Below are positions 35,605 to 43,100 of a stretch of 64,000 nucleotides of DNA, piece by piece. The notes under the pieces were generated by a model that saw nothing but the letters and a program-made list of their open reading frames with translations, did no database searches and was not told the DNA's origin. Numbering within the stretch: the stretch's first letter is position 1; the number at the start of each line of letters is the position of its first letter. Both the position numbers and the translations under genes were made by a program. The DNA lies in contig DATNPL010000049.1 in assembly GCA_036703255.1 (NCBI GenBank), positions 44,414-108,413 of the forward strand, written 5' to 3'. The stretch comes from Drouetiella sp036703255 (lineage in GTDB: Bacteria; Cyanobacteriota; Cyanobacteriia; Elainellales; Elainellaceae).

Positions 35605-35766
35605 AAAACCTCACTCAGTGCGATCGAAAAAGTGCGTCTCAATTCAGTCTGAGCAAATCCAGACCGAATCCTAAGCGCAAACCCAGTACGCCAAACCAGT
35701 TTACCTTGAGGATATTCACTCACGATCACTTTGGGCGCATATCCTGCGGTTCAATTCCTGGGATCT

Positions 35767-35788
35767 GGAAATGCCGCGCGGCACTTCC
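35767..35788. repeat. Degenerate family A hairpin
   Basis: GGAAATGCCG and CGGCACTTCC flank a short loop and match the inner part of the family A stem, with the outer arms lost on the left side. It lies just downstream of the 2OG oxygenase gene. Confidence 0.5.
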
Positions 35789-35853
35789 GAAAACCTAGCT
35801 TTGTTTAATCTGTGCTTCTTAACAGACCATTAAGGCCACTAGTAATAAGGCCA

Positions 35854-36777
35854 CTAGTAAGTTGCTGCAAATCGACTCTCTAAGTAGTCTTGGGTCAAGA
35901 TCGGCGGATATTGCGCTGGGCGATCGTCATTTTGGCAGCTCTCCAAACAGGCAATCTCAACATCCAGGTTAGGATCGCAAAATAGAGCCACAGAGTAGCG
36001 CGATCGCATAGCGGCCAGCAAGGGCACCCCCACCCGATGAGGCGTTGAGCTGAGTTCGTCGTTAGTCCAGCGCTGCATCGCATCCCCCACATTCACCAGC
36101 AGCGCATCCGGCACATAAGGGGCGGCAATCCACTCGCCGTTGCGGGTGCGCACTTCTAAACCGCCGACATCATCTTGCAAGAGCAGGGTAATACTGCCAT
36201 AGTCGGTATGCTCTCCTGCTCGAAGCTGTCCCGGCTCTGGCGTTTGGCTCACAGGCGGATAATGCAGCATACGCAACACATAGTTTTGGCCATGCTTGTC
36301 GTCAAAAAAGGTTTCAGGCAAATGCAGGGCGATCGCAAAGGCACGCAGCACCTTTGGAGCCACCTCAGTCGTACATTGCCGATAAAACTCTGAAACCACA
36401 GCTTGAAATTCCTCAGGCTGACTCGGCCAAAGGGCGTGAATGCCGACATTAAAGGCTTCCTTTAAGTCCCAAGGCTTTGCAGCATCGAGCCTTTCTTTTT
36501 GAAACCCGACGTAGCCGCAGTTAGTTTCGGGCGATCGCGCCACCTGCTGCTTTAGGGCGATGGGCAAATCAAAAAACTGCTGTGACTGGATCAGCAGGCG
36601 ATCGAACAACGATTTCGAAATCCCAGAATTGAGCAAATACATGAACCCCATTTCATGACAGGCTGCATAAATCTGCTCAACAACCTGCTGCCGCTCAGCA
36701 GCAGACCCTTGGTTATAGGGTGCGAAATCAATGATAGGAATTTGGCTGTTGGAAGCTGAGGTGAGGATGCTAGACAT
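35854..36777 (-). CDS. Isopenicillin N synthase-like 2OG-Fe(II) oxygenase
   Basis: 307 residues from the ATG at 36775-36777. The DIOX_N part starts QIPIIDFAPYNQGS and includes EMGFMYLLNSGI. The catalytic barrel carries AGEHTDYGSITLL (iron His and Asp), STPHRV (second His) and RYSVALF (2-oxoglutarate Arg and Ser). The family includes plant hormone oxidases and small-molecule oxygenases; many cyanobacteria carry such a gene without known substrate. Flanked on both sides by degenerate family A sequences. Confidence 0.88.
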   Translation of the reverse strand: MSSILTSASNSQIPIIDFAPYNQGSAAERQQVVEQIYAACHEMGFMYLLNSGISKSLFDRLLIQSQQFFDLPIALKQQVARSPETNCGYVGFQKERLDAAKPWDLKEAFNVGIHALWPSQPEEFQAVVSEFYRQCTTEVAPKVLRAFAIALHLPETFFDDKHGQNYVLRMLHYPPVSQTPEPGQLRAGEHTDYGSITLLLQDDVGGLEVRTRNGEWIAAPYVPDALLVNVGDAMQRWTNDELSSTPHRVGVPLLAAMRSRYSVALFCDPNLDVEIACLESCQNDDRPAQYPPILTQDYLESRFAATY

Positions 36778-36790
36778 GCAGGCTAGTCCC

Positions 36791-36822
36791 AATAGTTTTT
36801 TGGAATGCCGCGCTTCGCGCAC
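36791..36822. repeat. Degenerate family A hairpin, broken arm
   Basis: AATAGTTTTTTGGAATGCCG is a good left arm, but the right side decays after CGCGCACC. It lies just upstream of the 2OG oxygenase start. Confidence 0.5.
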
Positions 36823-36929
36823 CACCCCAAACGTTCTAAGTAAGGGCTAAGGCTGGCTATAAACGCTAATAAAGTGCGCTGGGGAAAAAGGCAGCAGGCA
36901 CTCTTTCCCCAGCAATCAAAAGCTCTAGG

Positions 36930-37370
36930 CTACATTAGCCCCAGATCAGCCAGAATATCTGTGGCGTGCGTATCAGTCTTAACGCTGTCGTAGACTTTGG
37001 CAATTTTGCCCTCACCATCAATCACAAAGGTAACGCGCTTAGAATAGCCGCCACCCGAAACGTCATAGCTTTGAGTCAGCAACCCATCCACATCTGCTAG
37101 CAGAGGAAAGGGGAGGTTAAATTTCTCGGTGAAAGCTTGGTGCGAGACTTGATTATCCATGCTGACTCCGTACACCACAATGTCTTTGCCCTGGTAGGCA
37201 GTGTAGTTGTCGCGGAAGCTACAAGCTTCTCGGGTACAGCCGGGAGTGTCGTCTTTGGGGTAGAAGTAAAGAACCACAGTCTTGCCTGCGTGATCAGACA
37301 GAGAAACAGGGTTGCCATTGGTGTCATTGACGGTAAAGCTGGGAGCCGTTGCGCCTTCTTTGAGAGCCAT
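36930..37370 (-). CDS. bcp: Peroxiredoxin Q / bacterioferritin comigratory protein
   Basis: 146 residues. KDDTPGCTREACSFRD contains the peroxidatic Cys45 and resolving Cys50, the PrxQ pattern. The enzyme reduces H2O2 and organic peroxides using thioredoxin. The upstream FTVNDTNGNPVSLSDHAGK strand-loop and the conserved Arg in YSKRVTFVID are present. Monocistronic. Confidence 0.95.
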   Translation of the reverse strand: MALKEGATAPSFTVNDTNGNPVSLSDHAGKTVVLYFYPKDDTPGCTREACSFRDNYTAYQGKDIVVYGVSMDNQVSHQAFTEKFNLPFPLLADVDGLLTQSYDVSGGGYSKRVTFVIDGEGKIAKVYDSVKTDTHATDILADLGLM

Positions 37371-37470
37371 AAGTTTGATCCCTCGTGTTTAAACGGTATG
37401 TCCGGTTACAGATTGTAACTTTAATCTTACGCCACTGGTTACGTCGCTGGGCGATCACCCCTCAGGACAG

Positions 37471-38136
37471 CTAGGCATTCGCTGCGCCACTCACGCGACT
37501 CACCTGAGCGCGATACAGCAATTTTTCGCCTTGCCGATAGCCCCTGTAGCGAACCTTAACCCGATCGCCCCTTTCTGCACTGCCTTCGAGCAGCTGATGC
37601 ATCTGCGGATCATAAGGCACCTCGGCACCGACAGGCGCGATCGCTTCAATGCCCCAAGCTTGCAGCAATTGCTCTAGGGGACGGATAAAAGGTAAAAAAT
37701 TCTTCGCTGGAAATTGGGGATTCTGCTGAGCCGCATAGGCCAGCGTTGGAAACTGAATCAGCCAAGATTCGAGCGATCGCAGACAGTTCTGCTGAAACTC
37801 ATGCTGCAAAGATTGCTGCTGTTGCTCCATTTGAGCCTTCAGGCGATCGTATTCTTGCTGTAGATGACTATCCGCAGTGGCCAGCGACGATTGCTGAGGG
37901 ATCTGAATATCCGAAAAATGATCTAGCAGTTCCATTAAAGGAATTTGAAGCGTTTGACTGAGCCTGTACAAAGGCTCAACCCGCATTTGGTCTGCCTGTC
38001 CTCGCCGCAACTGCTCTATCTGCCAGCTCGATACTTGCGCAGCGCGGCTGAGGGCTTTGAAGCTAGAAATGCCTACATCCTGCATAAGCGATCGCAATCG
38101 AGAGCTATGGCTGAGGTTGCGGCTAGGCTTTTCCAA
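37471..38136 (-). CDS. HTH / coiled-coil / GrpE-like fusion protein
   Basis: 221 residues. Residues ~10-65 are an XRE-like helix-turn-helix (RLRSLMQDVGISSFKALSRA, then WQIEQLRRGQADQM). Residues ~85-120 form a Gln-rich coiled coil (LQQEYDRLKAQMEQQQQSL). The C-terminal ~60 residues contain PVGAEVPYDPQMHQLLEG and RYRGYRQGEKLLYRAQV, resembling the GrpE beta-domain. It may regulate or assist a DnaK, or bind DNA in response to chaperone state. The start is TTG at 38136; ATG at 38085 would cut the HTH. Confidence 0.8.
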   Translation of the reverse strand: MEKPSRNLSHSSRLRSLMQDVGISSFKALSRAAQVSSWQIEQLRRGQADQMRVEPLYRLSQTLQIPLMELLDHFSDIQIPQQSSLATADSHLQQEYDRLKAQMEQQQQSLQHEFQQNCLRSLESWLIQFPTLAYAAQQNPQFPAKNFLPFIRPLEQLLQAWGIEAIAPVGAEVPYDPQMHQLLEGSAERGDRVKVRYRGYRQGEKLLYRAQVSRVSGAANA

Positions 38137-38175
38137 GGCTATTATTCAACTTAAAGACGCTGCGTGAAAAATTCC

Positions 38176-38430
38176 CTAGCTTGCTCTGAGAACGGGAATA
38201 GACAGGGCGCGGCGAGTATCGACAAAGCGAGCGACCTCATACCCAATGGTGCTTTCAGGCATCTGACGAAGAGATTCCAGGGTTTTGCTCAATTCTTCGT
38301 CTGATCTAGACTGAGTATAGATGGCCTCAGCAAGGTTCCGAAGGATTTCTCTAGGGATTCTTACCATTTGCATAATCTTCAACCACGCTTTTCTTGTTAC
38401 TAACTTAACCCAACTGGCGATTGAGTTCAC
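38176..38430 (-). CDS. Small hypothetical protein
   Basis: 84 residues, mostly helical: REILRNLAEAIYTQSRSDEE and ESLRQMPESTIGYEVARFVD. Start may be one of the Met codons at residues 20 or 22, giving about 63 residues. It lies 25 bases after rsmB and 39 bases before the HTH-GrpE gene on the same strand, so all three may be one transcript. No family recognised; moderately convincing because of the tidy spacing and composition. Confidence 0.55.
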   Translation of the reverse strand: MNSIASWVKLVTRKAWLKIMQMVRIPREILRNLAEAIYTQSRSDEELSKTLESLRQMPESTIGYEVARFVDTRRALSIPVLRAS

Positions 38431-38455
38431 TAAATCTTTAAAAAACTACTTGAAC

Positions 38456-39811
38456 TTAGATCGAGCGACGCATTCTCACCATAAAGAAGCCATCCATGTT
38501 TTCCAGGTGGGGCAGTACTTTGAGCCATCCCTGGTCGGTCACAAATGCAGCCGCCGCATGGCTCGATTCGGGTGGCTCAATCTTCCAGTCGCCATTTTGC
38601 TCTAAAAAGGCTTGGACGATCGCCTCATTTTCAGCCGGATGTAGCGTACAGGTGGCATAAACCAAGACACCTTCCGGCTTTACCCAAGTGGCGGCCTGAG
38701 TTAATAGTTCCTTTTGCAGATGCGAAAGTTCCCGCACTGTTTCAGGCGTCTGCCGCCAGCGGGCATCGGCATGGCGGTGGAGCGTTCCCAAGCCTGAACA
38801 AGGAGCATCTACCAAAACGCGATCGGCCTGTCCGATAAACTGAGCCATCTCGCGGCTATCGCCGACCTGAGTTTGAATAGACTGAAGCTGCAAGCGGGAA
38901 GCGTTTTCATGCAGTTTTCGCAGCCGAGAAGCATGGCGATCGCAACCCCAGACAATGCCCCAATCCTGCATTAGCTCTGCCAAGTGAGTCGTTTTGCCGC
39001 CCGGAGCCGCACAGGCATCAATTACCGTTTCTCCGGGCTGGGGTGCCAGCAGATGGCTCACCAATTGAGCACTGCTATCTTGTACCGTCCACCAGCCTTC
39101 TGCAAAGCCGGGGAGGTTGTGAATTGCCCCCGCTCCAGGCGGCAATCGCAATGCTTGGGGCAAAGCCCCAACCCGGCAGACCTCAATGCCAGCCGCCTGA
39201 AATGCCGCTTCAACAGCTGTCAGGCTGGTACGAAGGGGATTAATGCGCAAATCGATCTGGGGCGATCGATTGAGCCATTCGCAGAGCTGTTCGGTGGCGC
39301 GATCGCCAAACTGCTCTATCCAGACCTGCACTATCCAATCGGGGTAGCTGTGCTGTACTGCAATTCGGCTAACCGGATCGATAGGCAAAAGTAGTGGATC
39401 GGCCATTGGCTCAGTGGTCATGAGGCGAACATACTGCCGCAATACCCCATTAACAAACCCTGCCAACCCGCTCAAACCATTAGTTTTGGTCAACTCTACT
39501 GTCGTGTCTACAGCCGCACTCGCTGGAATGTGATTCAGATAGCGAAGCTGATACAGTCCTAGATGCAAAATTAGCCGCAAGTCTGGTGGCTGTTGCTGCG
39601 ACTTTTTTGTAGCGAGTTGATCCACCAGTGCATCTAATGTCCGTTGGCGGCGAATGCTGCCGTAGAGCAATTCTGTAGCCAAACGGCGATCGTTTTCTGC
39701 TAATTTTGTCTGTCGCAGCGCCCGATCGAGCGCTACATCAGCAAAAGCACCCCGATGTACGGATCGCAGCGCCCCAAAAGCCACCTGTCGCGCTTCACCC
39801 TTCATAAGCAA
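38456..39811 (-). CDS. rsmB: 16S rRNA m5C967 methyltransferase
   Basis: RsmB methylates C967 of 16S rRNA. The N-terminal NusB-like RNA-binding domain spans ~1-140. The Rossmann methyltransferase domain shows ACAAPGGKTTHLAELM, VDAPCSGLGTLHRHADARW (catalytic Cys) and VYATCTLHPAENE (second Cys). 451 residues, standard length. Leads a putative operon with the small hypothetical protein and HTH-GrpE genes. Confidence 0.95.
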   Translation of the reverse strand: MLMKGEARQVAFGALRSVHRGAFADVALDRALRQTKLAENDRRLATELLYGSIRRQRTLDALVDQLATKKSQQQPPDLRLILHLGLYQLRYLNHIPASAAVDTTVELTKTNGLSGLAGFVNGVLRQYVRLMTTEPMADPLLLPIDPVSRIAVQHSYPDWIVQVWIEQFGDRATEQLCEWLNRSPQIDLRINPLRTSLTAVEAAFQAAGIEVCRVGALPQALRLPPGAGAIHNLPGFAEGWWTVQDSSAQLVSHLLAPQPGETVIDACAAPGGKTTHLAELMQDWGIVWGCDRHASRLRKLHENASRLQLQSIQTQVGDSREMAQFIGQADRVLVDAPCSGLGTLHRHADARWRQTPETVRELSHLQKELLTQAATWVKPEGVLVYATCTLHPAENEAIVQAFLEQNGDWKIEPPESSHAAAAFVTDQGWLKVLPHLENMDGFFMVRMRRSI

Positions 39812-39849
39812 TCAATTAGTGCCATTCTGAATTTTAAATTTTGTAAGAT

Positions 39850-39953
39850 CTATAGCGCTACGCGCTTAGAACTAAATGAGTTATTTTTTGAAAGCCTAGC
39901 TACACGCGGCTTTCAAAAAATAACCTATCCTAACCTAATTGCGTAGTGCCATA
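39850..39953 (-). mobile_element. Family B MITE-like element, copy 2 (inverted)
   Basis: This is the reverse complement of copy 1, with ends CTATAGCGCTACGCGCTTAG and GCGTAGTGCCATA and an internal GAAAGCCTAGC/GCGGCTTTC hairpin. It has a few substitutions. It lies between the rsmB promoter side and the 3' end of the PAS kinase gene. Confidence 0.75.
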
Positions 39954-40103
39954 TGGCTGGGGGAAATGCCACGCAAAAGTGCCACACAAAGGGCGATCGC
40001 CTAGTGGTGCCCTACATCGCCTGTGCAAGTTCTATCCTACATTCCGTAGGTCTCATAGCGAGTTGAAAACCCCAACAAGACGGATTATTTTGCAAGTCTC
40101 AGT

Positions 40104-40143
40104 CTGTGCAACTCTCAAAAAACCTGTGCAGCTCTCAAAAAAC
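40104..40143. repeat. Two 20-bp tandem repeats
   Basis: CTGTGCAACTCTCAAAAAAC is followed by CTGTGCAGCTCTCAAAAAAC, one base different. They lie just downstream of the PAS kinase stop. Confidence 0.75.
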
Positions 40144-40162
40144 ATCTGCTGTACCATTGGCC

Positions 40163-43100
40163 TTAAAGGCAGCATTCTACCTGCCGCACTGGGATCTCGA
40201 CTGTAAATTCAGCACCTTGCCCAAGTGCAGAAACGCATTGCAAAGTTCCACCATGCCGCTCTGTGACGATTTGGTAGCTGATCGAAAGCCCCATACCTGT
40301 ACCTTTGCCGACAGGCTTTGTTGTAAAGAAAGGATCAAACAACCGATTACGCGTTTTCTCCGTCATGCCTTGTCCGTTGTCAGAAATGCGAATGCTAACT
40401 TGCTGTCCCTCTGTGATTTCAGTTTGAATATGAATTGTGGGAGCGAAGGCTGGCTCGTATTGGGTTTCCTGGCTCTGCATTTCCTGGCTCTGCATTTCGT
40501 ATCCTCGTTTGCAGCCAACTGCCACTGGAGGAACCATTGCCTCTTCCAAAGCATCGATCGCATTGGTCAACAAGTTCATAAACACTTGGTTGAGCTGCCC
40601 TGCATAGCATTCCACCATAGGCAGATCGCCGTAAGTTTTAACAACTTCAATGGCAGGGCGGTTGGGGCTAGGCTTGAGGCGGCTTTGCAAAATCATCAGC
40701 GTGCTGTCAATGCCTTCATGAATATCGACCGATTTCATATCAGCCTCATCCATGCGCGAGAAGGTTCTTAGCGAGGCCACAATGCCTTGAATTCGATCGG
40801 CTCCCACCCGCATAGAGCTAATCAGCTTGGGCAAATCTTCGAGCAAAAAGGCAAGATCGATCGCCTCCATTTGACTTTGAATTTCTGCCACTGGCTGCGG
40901 ATAGTGAGTTTGGTAGAGCTGGATCAAGTGCAGTAAGTTTTGAGTGTAGTCGCTGGCATGGTTGAGATTGCCGAAAATAAAGCCTACAGGATTATTGATC
41001 TCGTGAGCTACCCCAGCCACAAGCTGCCCCAACGATGACATCTTTTCACTTTGAATGAGCTGCGTTTGAGTATGCTGAAGCTCACGCAACGTGTTTTGTA
41101 AATCGTTCGCTTGTAGACGATATTGAGCTTCCGATTGCTCCAGCGCGGCCTGAACCCGTTTGCGATCGCTAATATCTCGCACGTTTGCTAGCACCACATC
41201 TTGATTATTGAGGCTCATTTTACACAGCGCCACCTCAACATCGAATGTTTCGCCATTGTGCGGACGCTGGGCTAGCCATTCAAACCGAGCCGTTTGACCG
41301 CTCAAAGCGCGTTGCCAAAGTTGTTGCAGTTGGTCAAATCGATTCTCTGGAGCTGAGTAGTCTGATTGAATAGAGAGTTGAGTCGCTTCGGCAGCAGAAA
41401 CGCCATACATTTCCAGCGTGCGATTATTGACATCTAAGATAGAACCATCTTCTGCCTGAATGAAAATAGCATCGTAAACATTGTTGAATACAGTCCGCAG
41501 ATTATGTTCAGACTTACGCAACGCTTCTTCTGCCCGTTTGCGATCGCTGATATCCATCATTGCGCCCACAATACCAATCATCTGCCCGGCCTCATCGACG
41601 ATGACATTAGACCGCAGCAAAACGGATAAAGGACGACCCGTTAAAGAACGCATCTCGACTTCACCCATCCACTGGTGACCTTCAGCCACAGATTGCAGCA
41701 CCGTCTCTGCAATGGTCGGGTCAGCAAATATATTTGGAATTCCTCCGGCTTGGCAGAACTGCTCTGCGGTTTCGCAGTCAAATAGTCTAGAAAAAGCGGG
41801 ATTTTGGTAAATATGAGTTCTAGAAGCATTGGCAATTCCAATTGCATCACCCGAACATTCGACCGCTCGCTTATAAAGCCTCAAATCTTGCTCAATCCGA
41901 ATGCGATCGGTAATGTCTTCAAACATCAGCAGAATGCCAACAACATTGCCCTCAGCATCATAAAGCGGCAGCTTATTAGTATCGAGCCAGACGATCTTGC
42001 CACCCGCTTGCAGCTGAGGCTCGACAACATGAAGCATGGGCGTGCCAGTCTTCATCACCTGGAGATCGCACTCCCGATAGAAGTCGGCTCTCCCCTCTTC
42101 CCAGCCCAGTCTGTCAGCCAAGTCGTGATCACTAATGCCTACAATATCTTGAGGCAGCGCGACTGTTGAAACCTTAGCCATGTTTTTGTTGCAGCCCAGA
42201 TAGACGGAGTTGCGATCTTTCCAGGCAATCAGCTGTGGGATGGTATCCATTACTAGCTGCAACAGTTGCTTAGAGTCGCGCAGATCGTCTTCCACCTGTT
42301 TGCGATCGGTAAAATCTACCACCAATCCATCCCAGATGGTTGAGCCATCGGCTTGGCGTTCGGGGCGAGCAATGCCTTTTACCCATCGATATTCAGGGGT
42401 ACCGTCTGCCCGCACTCCATACTGGCTACGCCCTGTCCATTCCCAAGGTTGCAGCGTCTCAGCAGAGCGCTTAATCGAAACATCAAACATGCGGCGCTCG
42501 TCAGGATGAATCAGATCAAGAATCAAGTGAGCATTGGCCTGTAGATCTCCCGGCTCAATGCCGTAGAGTTCTCGGGAGAAGCTGCTGACATAGGGGAAGG
42601 AAACTTGACCCTCTCGAGCCATGCGGAACTGATAGATCATGCCCGGTATGTTGGCAACCACCCGTTGAAAGCGAGCCTCGCTCTGGCGCAAAGCATCCGC
42701 AGCGCGTTTGCGATCGGTAATGTCTTCTGTCAGCAGCAGTAGATATTCTGGATGGCCTTCAGCATCTGGAATGACAGTCTTCTGAGTGTGAAAGATGCGC
42801 GTCTCGCCATTGGCGATCGTGACTTCTTCCTCAGCAATATCCATCATCTGACCACTGCTCAAAACCGTTTGATCCTGGGCGGTAAAAATTTCTGCCTGCC
42901 AAGTCGGGTAAAGGTCACAGTCTGTTTTGCCCAGCACTTCGCTAGCTAGGCGACCCTTGATTTTCTCTGCACCGACATTCCATAAGACATAGCGCAGGTT
43001 TTGGGCGTCTTTGGCAATTACCCCGATCGGCAAATTCTTCAGCACCGATTCTAGAAATGTCCGAGTTTTCTGAAGTTCCAACTCGGCTTGCTTACGTAGG

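Larger units (their letters stand above)
39812..40162. other. Intergenic region with a MITE-like element and tandem repeat
   Basis: About 350 bases between rsmB and the PAS kinase gene. Family B copy 2 and a 2 x 20-bp tandem repeat take up much of it; no gene is credible. Confidence 0.6.

Noticed and set aside
40106..40771. 221-residue plus-strand frame antisense to the PAS kinase end
   Set aside because: It is the shadow of the HATPase region, has no domain features and begins in the tandem repeat.
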